Positions 33,839 through 42,688 of a stretch of 64,000 nucleotides of DNA are shown piece after piece. The DNA lies in assembly GCA_016709875.1 (NCBI GenBank), contig JADJLZ010000006.1, forward strand, positions 186,001-250,000, in the 5' to 3' direction. The DNA is from Planctomycetota bacterium (GTDB lineage: Bacteria > Planctomycetota > UBA1135 > GCA-002686595). A model generated the notes under the pieces. It was given only the letters and a program-made list of their open reading frames with translations, did no database searches and had not been told where the DNA came from. A program made the position numbers and the translations under genes. Every line of letters starts with the position of its first letter. The stretch's first letter is position 1.

Positions 33839-35143
33839 ATGGCACGCTTCCGCGGAAAGGCCCCCGAAGGAGTCGCAGTCGCGCACGAGCGCCAGCTCAC
33901 GCTGGTCGAGTGGCTCGACGGCTTCGCGCGCCGCGCGGAGGAGCCCGACCCCACGCGCCCGGCGCTGGGTGTGTTCTTCGTCGTGCTCGCGCTGCTCGGC
34001 CTGGGGCTGGTGCTGCAGACCAATCACGCCGCGACCACCGCGCCGCTGGCGGATTTCTGGAGCCAGCTCGACGAGCCAGATGGCTTCCGCATCGCGGTCG
34101 GCTTTCGCCTCGGGCCGGTCGGCCTGCGCAAGGCGATCCCGGCGCTGATGGTGCTGTGCTTCCTCTCGCTGGTCGCGGTCTACGTGCCTGGTGTGGCGGA
34201 CGACGCGCAACGGCGCGCACCGCTGGCTCGAGTTGCCGCTCGTCGGCCTGTGCTCCTTCCAGCCCTCGGAGCTCGCGCGCATCGTGTGCGTCCTGTGGGT
34301 CGCGGACCGTTGCATGCGGCTGGGCGAGGACGTGCGCGACCTGCGCAAGGGCGTGCTGCCGATGCTCGCGGTCGGCTTCAGCTTCTTCTTCCTGATCCTG
34401 GGCGAGACCGACCTCGGCGGAGCGCTGCTCTTCCTGTTGTGCTTCCTGGGCACGATGTGGGTCGGGGGCGCGCAGCCGCTGCACGTCGCGGGTCCGCTGA
34501 TCGGCATCGGCGGCACCGCGGTGCTGCTCGTCGTCACCTGCGTCGGCTACATCCGCCACCGCATGATGATGTGGTTCGGCTCCGCGACGAACCACCAGGT
34601 CGAGCGCTCCGCCGACGCGATCGCGAGCGGCGACTTCTTCGGCGTCGGCCTCGGCCAGGGCCTCTACCGCAACGCGCGCGTGCCGTACCTCGACACGGAC
34701 TACGTGCTCGCGCTGGTGGGGGAGGAACTCGGCCTCATCGGCGTGTGGGCCGTGCTGGCGCTGCTCCTGTGCTTCGCCTGGTTCGCGCTGCGCTTCGTGC
34801 TCTCGATCAAGGACCGCTACTGCGCGCTGGCGGCCTTTGGCCTGCTGCTCTCCTTCGCGCTGCAGTCGATGGTCCACGTGCAGGTCGTGACGCGCCTCGC
34901 GCCACCCAAGGGCATGCCCTTCCCGTTCCTCTCGCACGGCGGCACCGCGCTGGTCGTGTCCTCCTTCGCGATCGGGCTGGCGCTGGGCGCCCGCTCCAGT
35001 CCCGACCTGCTTCGCGCGCTGAGCGCGCGGGCTCGCTCTTTCCTCCTGCGCATGCGCCAGCCGCGCGGCACGTTCGCCGACGCGCCCGCGTCCCGACCCA
35101 CGACACATCGCCGCGTCGCGCGCAGGACATCCCTGGCCTCTGA
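33839..35143 (+). pseudogene. ftsW: FtsW-like septal glycosyltransferase, frame interrupted
   Basis: Reads as a SEDS protein in two frames. The first part (33839 to about 34195) has the soluble N-terminus, a first helix and MVLCFLSLVAVYVPGV. The second part in the next frame gives NGAHRWLELPLVGLCSFQPS, LGETDLGGALLFLLCFLG, the loop GQGLYRNARVPYLDTDYVLA and PFPFLSHGGTALVVSS. Removing one G near 34195-34200 restores VPGVRTTRNGAHRW. A second shift near 35090 would move the C-terminus into a frame that stops at 35143. Works with FtsI in septal synthesis. The breaks are more likely sequence errors than inactivation. Confidence 0.8.
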
Positions 35144-35161
35144 ATCTCCGCGCCCACTCCC

Positions 35162-36090
35162 ATGCAACAGATCGAACGTTACGGCGTCATCGCCCTGGTC
35201 TTCTTCCTGATCATGATCGTCGCAGTCTCCTTTTGGGGTGACAACAAGTCGCCGGGCTTCTGGTCGCGCCTGACCGGCCGCGAGAAGAAGGCGCAGAGGT
35301 CGCGAAGATCGACCCGCCCGCCGTGACCTCGACCGACGCGGGCTGACGCCGCGGCGCCCGCTCAACACGGATCGCCGGAGCGCGCGCTCGTCTCCGATGA
35401 CCCGACCCGCCCGAAACGCGCCGGTCGGCCGCGCGTCGCCGGCCCGACACGCAGGTGCCGGCACCGTTCGCCAAGGATCCGCCCTCGTGGAACGCAACCG
35501 CCCCGCAGACCAAGCCGCTCGTCAGGGCCAGCCGCCGCCGTGTCGCCGCCGGCCCGTCGAACCCGCTCCTGGCGTGAACGAGACCTGCAGAAGGGCGACA
35601 GCCTCGCGCTCATCGCACGCCGCATGCTCGGCAACGAGTCGCGCTGGACGGAGATCGCCGACGCTCAACCCCGGCCTCACGCCGAAGTACCTCAAGATCG
35701 GCGCGAAGCTCGTCATGCCCAGGGGCGCTGCGCCGCCCGCGGTCGCCAAGACGACGAGCGATGCGCCGGCGAAGCCCGCCGCGAAGAGCGCCCCGAGAGT
35801 CGAGCCGAAGGTCGCCAAGAAGGACACCCTCACCGAAGTCGCCCGGCGCCAGAAGCCCGCCAGTGCGCACTCCTGCAAGGTGCAGAAGGGCGACACGCTG
35901 CAGGCCATCGCGCGTCGCGAACTCGGCGACGACGACCGCTGGCAGGAAATCGTCGACATGAACCCGGGCTCTCGATCCCAGACGCTCGTCGGTGGGCAAG
36001 AGCATGCACCTCCCCGGGGGGCGGCGACGCGACCCCGTCGTCGCGGCGGCGACGACCCGCCGCGTTCCGGCGGACCGCCCTCCGTTCGAT
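35162..36090 (+). pseudogene. LysM-domain membrane protein, multiply frameshifted
   Basis: Opens with MQQIERYGVIALVFFLIMIV, a single membrane helix then WGDNKSPGFWSRLTGREKKA. A disordered, frame-broken linker follows. Two LysM domains can be pieced together: LQKGDSLALIARRMLGNESR with TEIAD (35583-35660) joining NPGLTPKYLKIGAKLVMPRG after one extra base near 35663, and VQKGDTLQAIARRELGDDDR with WQEIVDMNPG (35880-35968), which needs another one-base correction near 35970 to reach VGKSMHLPGG. LysM domains bind peptidoglycan glycan chains. Its place between ftsW and murG suggests a role in wall synthesis or division. Confidence 0.65.
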
Positions 36091-36317
36091 GAACTCCCAC
36101 GCTGCGCTGGATGCTGCTCCTGGGTTGCGCCGATGCTGGCAATCCTCCAAATCCCGCGGATGTTCGGCGCTCACGACCTCGAGGTCCCTCTGCGCCACGC
36201 GGGTCCGAGCCCTCGGCGCGGTCGGCGATGCCGCGCCGAGCGGCCGGCGGCGGGACGGCCGCGCCCGGCGCGCTCGGTGCCGACAGCGAGGCTCTCGCCG
36301 AGGACGATCGACGAGTA

Positions 36318-37150
36318 ATGACCGCGAACCCGACGACGATCCGCGAGACCGCGCGAGCGCGCTCGCTCGCGCACTGCGCCTGGCGCTGTGGGGGGGGGGA
36401 CGGGCGGGCACCTCGTGCCCGGGCTGCACCTCCTCGCGACGGCGAGCGGGGCGGCGCGACTCGCGGACCTGGTCTGGTTCACGAGCGGACGCGGAGTCGA
36501 AGCTCGCGTGCTCACGGGCCTCGACCGCGCTGCGCGGTTCGCCCGCGGTCGAGCGCGTGGCCGCTCGGCTCGAGCCCGAACGCGCACGGCGCGCCCTCGC
36601 GCTCGGACGTGCAGCGCGCGCGCGCGGAGCTCGGCTTCGATCCCGATCGGCCGCTGCTGGTCGTGCTCGGCGGCAGCCAGGGCGCCGCGGGCCTGAACCG
36701 CTTCGTGCAGCGCCACGCCGCGCAAATCGCCGGCGGGGGAGTGCAGCTCCTGCATCAGACCGGTCCGGGCCGTGCGGCCGAGGGCGCTCCCGAATTGCCC
36801 GGCTGCCGCACCGTCGAGTACATCGACCCGATGCACACCGCGCTGTGCGCGGCGACGCTCGCGCTCTCGCGCGGCGGCGCGTCGACGCTGGCCGAGATCG
36901 CTGCGCTGCGCCTTCCGGCGCTCGTCGTTCCCTATCCGCACCACGCCGACCGGCACCAGGAGCGCAACGCGCGTGTCCTCGGCGAAGGTCTGCGCCTCGT
37001 GGACCGCGGTCCGCAAGCCTCGTACGAGCAGACCGCGGCGCGAGCGCGTGCAGCTGCGCTCCGACGCGGGCGCTCGAGGCGAGCGCGCGCATCTGGCGCC
37101 GCGCTCGCCGCGATCGCGCGGCCGAGCTGCATTCCACACGATCCTCCACC
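36318..37150 (+). pseudogene. murG: MurG-like GlcNAc transferase, frameshifted and internally shortened
   Basis: MurG adds GlcNAc to lipid I. The ATG at 36318 begins MTANPTTIRETARARS; after a one-base shift near 36365 the frame gives LALWGGGTGGHLVPGLHLLA and VWFTSGRGVEARVLTGLD. Then come at least one more shift and the C-terminal donor domain LLVVLGGSQGAAGLN, LSRGGASTLAEIAALRLPAL and VPYPHHADRHQERNA. The distance from GGTGGH to GGSQGA is about 90 residues where about 175 is normal, and the GGYxS and HEQN region is absent. Start overlaps an upstream TAA (TAATG). Exact end is uncertain because of a further shift near 37050. Confidence 0.7.
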
Positions 37151-37239
37151 GCTTGGGAACCCACCCGGGTCCGCGCGGGCGCCGCGCAGGAACTCGAAGC
37201 CGGCGCCCACGCGCCGCACCCACGCTTCCTCACCGACCC

Positions 37240-38800
37240 TCGACGAACGGCCTCGCGGCGAACGCGAGAGATCCCCACGGCGAAGAGAACAACACACCGA
37301 TCGAGATTCGTCCGCAGACCGACGCACAGCTGCGCGCCTCTCCCGACGACGACCTGGTCCCGCAGCTCGCGCGCCGCGTGCACCTGCTGGGCGCCGGCGG
37401 CGCGGGCGTCAGCGGCGCGGCGCAGCTCCTGCACGCGCGCGGCCACGCGGTCTCCGGCCACGACCGTGCGGATTCGCGCTTCGCGCGCGCCTTGCGCAGT
37501 GCTGGGGATCGGATCGAGCTCGGCGAGAGCCACGCGGAACTGCTGCCGCAGGGCGTCGAACTCGTCGCGCGCTCGGCCGCGATTCCGCTCAAGGATCCGC
37601 AGGTGCGTCGAGGCGCTGCGCCGCGGCCTGCCGGTCCTGAAGTACAGCGAGCTGCTCGGGCGCATCACGCCCGCGCGCCGCACGCTGGCCGTGGCCGGTA
37701 CGCACGGCAAGACCACCAGCTCGTGGATGCTGCACTACGCGCTGCGCGGCCTGTGCGAAGCCGCCGGCCGCGGCGCCCCCGCTCCCGGCGCACTCGTCGG
37801 CGGCGTGTGCCGCAGCTCCGGCACCAACGCCGTCGTCCCCGGCCGCGGCGGCTGGTTCGCGGCCGAGGCTTGCGAATACGACCGCTCCTTCCTGCAGCTC
37901 TCGCCCGAGGGCGCGATCATCACCAACGTCGAGGCCGACCACCTCGACTACTACGGCACGCTGGAAGCGATCGAGGAGGCCTTCGCGCGTTTCGCCGACC
38001 GTCTGCACGCCGATGGGCTGCTCGTCGTGGGCCGCCACGTACCCGAGCGCGTGACCTCGGCCGCACCCTGCCCGGTCTGGCGCCTTGGACACGAGTTCCA
38101 GGTCGAACTGCTCGGCGAGCAACACGGCTACTTCCGCTTCCGTGTCGTCGGACCCGGCTGGGCCACGCCGCAGTTGCAACTCGCCGTCCCCGGTGACTTC
38201 AACGTCGAAAACGCCGCCTGCGCGCTCGCGCTCGCGGTCGGCCTCGTCGGCCGAGTGTGGCGCCTGGATCCGGCCGAGGCCGCGGCCTGCGCCGCGCGCC
38301 ATGTCGGCCGCTTCAAGGGCACCGAGCGGCGCTTCGAGCCCTGGGGCACGATCAGCGGCGTGCAGCTCGTGCACGACTACGCGCACCACCCGACCGAAGT
38401 GGCCAAGACGCTCGAGGCCGCGCGCCGCGCGCTGCCGGGCAAGCCGATCCACGTGCTCTTCCAGCCGCACCAGCACAGCCGCACCGCGCGCTTCATGGAC
38501 GAGTTCGTCGAGAGCCTGCGCGGTTCGCACCGCGTTGTCGTCGCCGACGTCTACGGCGCGCGTGCGCAGATCGACCGCTTCGCGGCCGGATCCGAGGAAC
38601 TCGTCTCGCGCCTCAAGCGCGCCGGAATCGAGGCCGAGCTCGGCGGCGATCCCACGAGCAGCATGAAGAAGCTCGCGGCGGGCTTGATCTCCGGAGAAGC
38701 CGCGTTGATCCTGGGTGCGGGTGACATCGACCTCGCAAAGAATGACCTCATCGAAGAGCTGGCCCTGCGCGGCACTCCCCAACGCGGAGCTCGGCGCTAA
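37240..38800 (+). pseudogene. murC: UDP-MurNAc:L-alanine ligase, frame interrupted
   Basis: MurC adds L-Ala to UDP-MurNAc. The first part reads RRVHLLGAGGAGVSGAAQLL and GVELVARSAAIPLKDPQV; after one extra base near 37604 the frame continues VEALRRGLPVLKYSELLGRI, the ATP site AVAGTHGKTTSSWM, TNVEADHLDYYG, FNVENAACALA, VHDYAHHPTEV, FQPHQHSRT and the ending GAGDIDLAKNDLIEEL. Removing the G gives QVVEALRRG. No good start codon is visible; the 5' boundary is set by homology only. The 3' end overlaps murB by 59 bp. Most likely an intact gene hidden by a base error. Confidence 0.8.
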
Positions 38801-39716
38801 GACCACCATGCACGTGGGCGGGGCAGCGCAATGGCTGCTCGAGCCCGCCACTCCCGAGGAGTTGCGCGAGGCGATCGCCGCCGCGCGCGAGCTTGGTTTC
38901 GTTCCGCGCATCCTCGGCGGCGGCGCGAACCTGATCGTCGCCGACGGCGTGCTGCCCGGAGTCGTGATCACGACCGACCGCATGAAGCGCATCTTCCGTC
39001 CCTCGCAGGGCCACGGCGGGAGCGAGACGCTGCGCGAGGACCTGCTGCCGACGCACGCGCTGGCGCCCACTTCGCGCGAGGAGGGTCTCGAACTCGTCGC
39101 CTGGTCGGGCGTCACGCTGCTGGCGCTCTTGCGCAGCGCGCAGAAGCTCGGCTGGAGCGGCGTCGAAGCGCTCGCCGGCGTCCCCGGACAAGTCGGCGGC
39201 GGCATCGCGATGAACGCCGGTGGAAAGCACGGCGAGATGTGGGACGTGGTCGAACGCCTGCTCGTGGTCGACGAGCAGGGCAACTTCGTCGAGCTCCCGC
39301 GCGCGGAGTGCAACCCGAGCTACCGCAACGCAAACCTCGGCGGCCTGGTCGTCGCGAGCGCGCTGCTCAAGTTCAAGCTCAGCACGGCGCACGCGGTGGG
39401 GGATTCGATCCGCGACTACCTCGCCGCGAAGAACAGGGTGCAACCCGTCACCGAGTGGAGCGCCGGCTGCGTGTGGAAGAACCCCGACCCCGAGCGTAGC
39501 GCGGGCCGATCCGCGGGGATGCTGGTCGAGCAGTGCGGCGCGAAGGGCAGGGTCCGCGGCGACGCGCAGGTGAGTTTGAAGCACGGGAACTTCGTCGTGA
39601 ACCGCGGGAACGCGACGGCGCAGGACGTGCTCGGATTGATCGCCGAGGTCGAGGACATCGTCGCGCACAAGAGCGGGATCGCGCTCGAGCGCGAGGTCAA
39701 GATCTGGGGGGCGTAG
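38742..39716 (+). CDS. murB: UDP-N-acetylenolpyruvoylglucosamine reductase
   Basis: Codes for 324 residues. MurB is the FAD enzyme that makes UDP-MurNAc. AELGAKTTMHVGGAAQWLLE, PRILGGGANLIVADGVLPG, the AGVPGQVGGGIAMNAGGKHG block, NPSYRNANL and AGCVWKNPDPERSAGRSAGM (the SAG and KNP elements) are typical, as is KHGNFVVNRGNATAQDVL near the end. The ATG at 38742 is inside murC; an earlier ATG at 38715 is possible. It is the last recognisable gene of the cluster, and no ftsQ, ftsA or ftsZ follows. Confidence 0.92.
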   Translation: MTSSKSWPCAALPNAELGAKTTMHVGGAAQWLLEPATPEELREAIAAARELGFVPRILGGGANLIVADGVLPGVVITTDRMKRIFRPSQGHGGSETLREDLLPTHALAPTSREEGLELVAWSGVTLLALLRSAQKLGWSGVEALAGVPGQVGGGIAMNAGGKHGEMWDVVERLLVVDEQGNFVELPRAECNPSYRNANLGGLVVASALLKFKLSTAHAVGDSIRDYLAAKNRVQPVTEWSAGCVWKNPDPERSAGRSAGMLVEQCGAKGRVRGDAQVSLKHGNFVVNRGNATAQDVLGLIAEVEDIVAHKSGIALEREVKIWGA

Positions 39717-39737
39717 GCCCGGGGCGGGAGCCCGCGC

Positions 39738-39911
39738 TCAGCGCTCCACTTCGAACTTCGAACGCAGCCTGAGCTGCATCGCGTCCGAGTCGACGAACAG
39801 CGCGAGTTCGCCCCCGAAGTCCGCGAGAAATCCCCGCCAGACTCGACACCAACGTGCCCAGCGTCGTTCGGCGGCGTGGTGCCGCGTGCATGCGCATGCT
39901 CTCGATCCCAT
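39738..39911 (-). CDS. Small protein of unknown function
   Basis: A 57-residue frame whose ATG overlaps the stop of the preceding membrane-protein gene as TGATG. The C-terminal half, FLADFGGELALFVDSDAMQL then RLRSKFEVER, looks like a genuine folded segment, while the first 25 residues are arginine-rich and less convincing. It could be a real coupled small gene or the end of the preceding one displaced by a further frame error. It ends 22 bp from murB, convergent. No family is recognised. Confidence 0.4.
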   Translation of the reverse strand: MGSRACACTRHHAAERRWARWCRVWRGFLADFGGELALFVDSDAMQLRLRSKFEVER

Positions 39912-40685
39912 CAGGCCGCGCGCGCGAGCGGCCGGCCGTTCAGCCGCTGCGCGAACTCGGCGGCGGCTTCCTCGTGCTCGAGGCGCAAGATGGAGATCCT
40001 GGGCGCGCGCGTCTGTGGGTCGACGGCCTCGAGAGTCAGCTTGCGTCCCTCGCGTTCGAGTACGCGCACGCTCGCGCGCTCGACGACGAGCACGCTCTGC
40101 GAGGCCGCGAAGTAGTGCAACAGCGCGAGCGTGAGGAAGGGGGGACAGCACGCCGACGGCGAAAAAGAGCGCCACAGTGCCGACCACGAATGCGCCTGTG
40201 CGCGCGAGCACCGACCAGTGTCGCGGGCCGTAGTACGCGAGCGTGCTCGGACCGAGCACCACGCGGCCGTCGCGCACGAAGCCGAAGCCGTCCACGCCGA
40301 GCGCGCTGCCGAACTGCACGCCGAACTCGAGCTCTGCCTGCGGCTGAACCGAGTGCGCGGCCCCGACGACGCGCTCGTCGGAGGGGAACAGGAAGCGCTC
40401 GTCGGCCTTGCGCAGCGTGCGCCCGCGCACGTCGCGGTCGCTGAGCAGGAGCAGCGGGATCATCCCCAGGATTCCGAAGATGCCGAACGCGCCCCACCAG
40501 CCCGAGTGTCCCTTCGAACGCGCGTACTGCACGGCACCGAAGGTGAACGCGACCAGGCCAACGAAGGCGAGTCCAAGAGCGGCCTCGCGCGCGTCGGCTT
40601 CCTTGCGCATGCCTACGGCGCTGGCGGACATCCAGAATCCGAGCACCAGACTGACGTTCGCGTTGTTGCGGTACGACTGGATCAT
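39911..40685 (-). pseudogene. Membrane protein of unknown function, split by a homopolymer shift
   Basis: Starts MIQSYRNNANVSLVLGFWM with two helices (VSLVLGFWMSASAVGM, LGLAFVGLVAFTFGAVQYA and GAFGIFGILGMIPLLLL), a soluble domain with FPSDERVVGAAHSVQPQAEL and GSTLAYYGPRHW-like region, then a helix VVGTVALFFAVGVLSP. At 40139-40144 a run of six G (C on the coding strand) breaks the frame; with five the protein continues FLTLALLHYFAASQSVLVVE and ends LRLEHEEAAAEFAQRLNGRP. About 257 residues if corrected. No family recognised. Divergent from the barrel gene at 40850. Confidence 0.6.
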
Positions 40686-40849
40686 GCGAGCGAGCTCCCT
40701 TGGGACCGGGGTCGGCGCCGCATCGGCGTGCGCAGGCGAGGATCTTGAATCGGCGCAGGAAATTCCTTCCGGGTCGCGTGCGGGGGCTCGCCGCGTGTCC
40801 GCCGTCCGGGATGCAAAGCGCGGGGTAGCCTTCGAGTGGAACTCCTGCA

Positions 40850-41878
40850 TTGTCCTCGATCCTTCTCCGCAGCTGCACGGCCCTGTGCGCCCTCTCCAGC
40901 CTGCTCGCCGCGCAGTCGCCGGTGAAACCGCTGCCCGCCGCGGCGCAGCCCTCGGCGATCGCGCTCGCACTCGTCGCGCCACAAACCTTCGGCGCTCAGG
41001 ATGCGCGCTCGCTGCGCGGTCCCTTCGACGAGGTCGCGCATCTGCCGCTCGATGGCGATGCGGCGCACTTCGATCTGGACACGTTCTTCCTCGGAGAGAG
41101 CCGCACGAGCTTCCAGGGTGCTCCGGGCAGTGTGCGCACCGTGCGCGGCGGCTGGGACGCGCACCTGGGCTGGCGCAGCGGCGAGGCTTCGGGCCTCTCA
41201 CTCAATCTGCACACCGAGGCGACCTTTTACTCCTTCACCGACGCGACCGGCCTCGCGCCCGGGACGGGCAGCGACGCTCCGCTCAACGACGTGTACGAGA
41301 CGAGCCTGGGTTCGACGCTGTGCGTCCGCGCAGGCGAACGCACGACCTGGTTCAGCTCAGCCGCATTCACGCTCGCGGGCGAGGACAACGCCGCGCTCGG
41401 CGACGCGCTGACCGTCTGCGCTCTCTCCGGGGTGCGCTACCGCGTGCGCGACGACGTCACGCTCGAGGGCGGGATCGCGGCGCTGACGCTGCTCGGCGAC
41501 GATTCCTGGGTGGTGCCCTTCGTCGGCTTCGACTGGCGCGTGGGAGCCGGCTGGCGCATGGCCGTCTCCGGGCCGCGCGTCGAACTCGCCAAGGACTTCG
41601 GCGAGCACTGGACGCTCGCCGCGAGCGCCGCGTACCAGATGCGGCAGTACCGACTCAACGCCAACAATCCGCTCCCGAGCGGTGTGCTGCGCGACCAGGA
41701 GATCGACCTCGGACTCGAACTTGCCTGGCGCCCGGGGCAGGACACGCGTCTCTCGATCGGGGCCGGGATGGTCGGTTGGCGCGAGCTGCAGTTCCTCGAC
41801 CACGGCGGCGCGCTGCAGAGCGAAACCGAGGCCGATCCAGCACCCTTCGTCGCGTTGCGCCTGCATTTCGGCTTCTGA
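40850..41878 (+). CDS. Outer-membrane beta-barrel protein
   Basis: Codes for 342 residues, TTG start, with a signal peptide (SSILLRSCTALCALSSLLAA). The mature part alternates aromatic and polar residues in strands such as GLSLNLHTEATFYSFTD, YETSLGSTLCVRAGERTTWF, SWVVPFVGFDWRVGAGWRMA and WTLAASAAYQMRQYRLNA, and it ends LRLHFGF with the C-terminal phenylalanine expected for a BAM-inserted barrel. Related to planctomycete DUF6268-like barrels, by pattern. Lies 84 bp upstream of the polysaccharide export gene and may act with it, though no motif shows that. Confidence 0.7.
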   Translation: MSSILLRSCTALCALSSLLAAQSPVKPLPAAAQPSAIALALVAPQTFGAQDARSLRGPFDEVAHLPLDGDAAHFDLDTFFLGESRTSFQGAPGSVRTVRGGWDAHLGWRSGEASGLSLNLHTEATFYSFTDATGLAPGTGSDAPLNDVYETSLGSTLCVRAGERTTWFSSAAFTLAGEDNAALGDALTVCALSGVRYRVRDDVTLEGGIAALTLLGDDSWVVPFVGFDWRVGAGWRMAVSGPRVELAKDFGEHWTLAASAAYQMRQYRLNANNPLPSGVLRDQEIDLGLELAWRPGQDTRLSIGAGMVGWRELQFLDHGGALQSETEADPAPFVALRLHFGF

Positions 41879-41962
41879 GCCGCAGTCCCGGCCGCGAGAA
41901 GGCCCCCCCGCGCTCCCTTCCCGAGGGTCAAGCGCTCGCGCACGGCGCCCGATGAAGACGAC

Positions 41963-42688
41963 ATGCACGCCCATCGCATCCTGCTCCCGCTGCTCCTCGC
42001 CGCGCTGCTCGCAGGCGGGTGCGCCTCCGACGCGCCGCTGCCTGAAACGACGGCCAAGACTTCGAGCTTCTCGCGCGAGCTCGTCTGGGATGACCTGTCG
42101 CTCGGCCCGAACGACATCGTGCGCGTCGGCGTCTACGGCCACCCCGAACTCGGCACGCCTATCGGCACCGGCGTGCAGGGCACGCGCGTCGACAACGACG
42201 GCAACCTGAGCCTGCCGCTGGTCGGCTCGGTCCCGGTGGGGGGCCGGAGCGTCGCGCAGGCGCGCGGCCTGGTCACCGAGGCCGTCGCGAAGTACGTCCA
42301 GGAACCAAAGGTCGACCTGTCCGTCGTCGAATACGGCGCGCGGCGCGTCTACATCTACGGCGAAGTCCAGAAGCCGGGCGCCTACGTGCTCGATCGGCCG
42401 CTGAACGTCTACCAGGGCCTTGCACTCGGCGGCGGCTTCACCGCGCACGCGCGCCGCGAACAGATCGTGCTCCTGCGCGGCCAGCCCGAGGCGCTCGAGG
42501 TCAAGGTCATCGACGGCGACACGCCCAACCTCGACGGCCTCGTCGCGCTGCGGCCAGACGACTTCGTCTTCGTGCGCCGCAGCGGCGCGGGGCGCTTCTC
42601 GGACGAGGTGCTACCGATCCTGACAGGCATCTCTTCGGCGCTGGGGTCGGCGGCGACGCTATTGGTTCTGAACGACCACCTGAAGTAG
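41963..42688 (+). CDS. Polysaccharide export lipoprotein (Wza-like)
   Basis: Codes for 241 residues. Signal MHAHRILLPLLLAALLAGGC with lipobox AGGC. The poly-export domain shows LGPNDIVRVGVYGHPELGTP, VDNDGNLSLPLVGSVPVGGR and LVTEAVAKYVQEPKVDLSVV; an SLBB domain follows with VYIYGEVQKPGAYVLDRPLN and LALGGGFTAHARREQIVLLR. It ends with a short hydrophobic stretch. Such proteins form the outer-membrane channel for capsule or exopolysaccharide. It is the first recognisable gene of the polysaccharide locus; the insertion sequence begins 13 bp after its stop. Confidence 0.92.
   Translation: MHAHRILLPLLLAALLAGGCASDAPLPETTAKTSSFSRELVWDDLSLGPNDIVRVGVYGHPELGTPIGTGVQGTRVDNDGNLSLPLVGSVPVGGRSVAQARGLVTEAVAKYVQEPKVDLSVVEYGARRVYIYGEVQKPGAYVLDRPLNVYQGLALGGGFTAHARREQIVLLRGQPEALEVKVIDGDTPNLDGLVALRPDDFVFVRRSGAGRFSDEVLPILTGISSALGSAATLLVLNDHLK

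Noticed and set aside
33839..35143. Programmed frameshift in ftsW
   Set aside because: No slippery heptamer or structure is evident, and similar one-base breaks occur in three neighbouring genes, so sequence error is simpler.
39717..40850. ftsQ, ftsA or ftsZ downstream of murB
   Set aside because: The genes that follow murB are a small coupled frame and a membrane protein on the other strand with no POTRA, actin-like or tubulin-like signature (no GGGTGTG).
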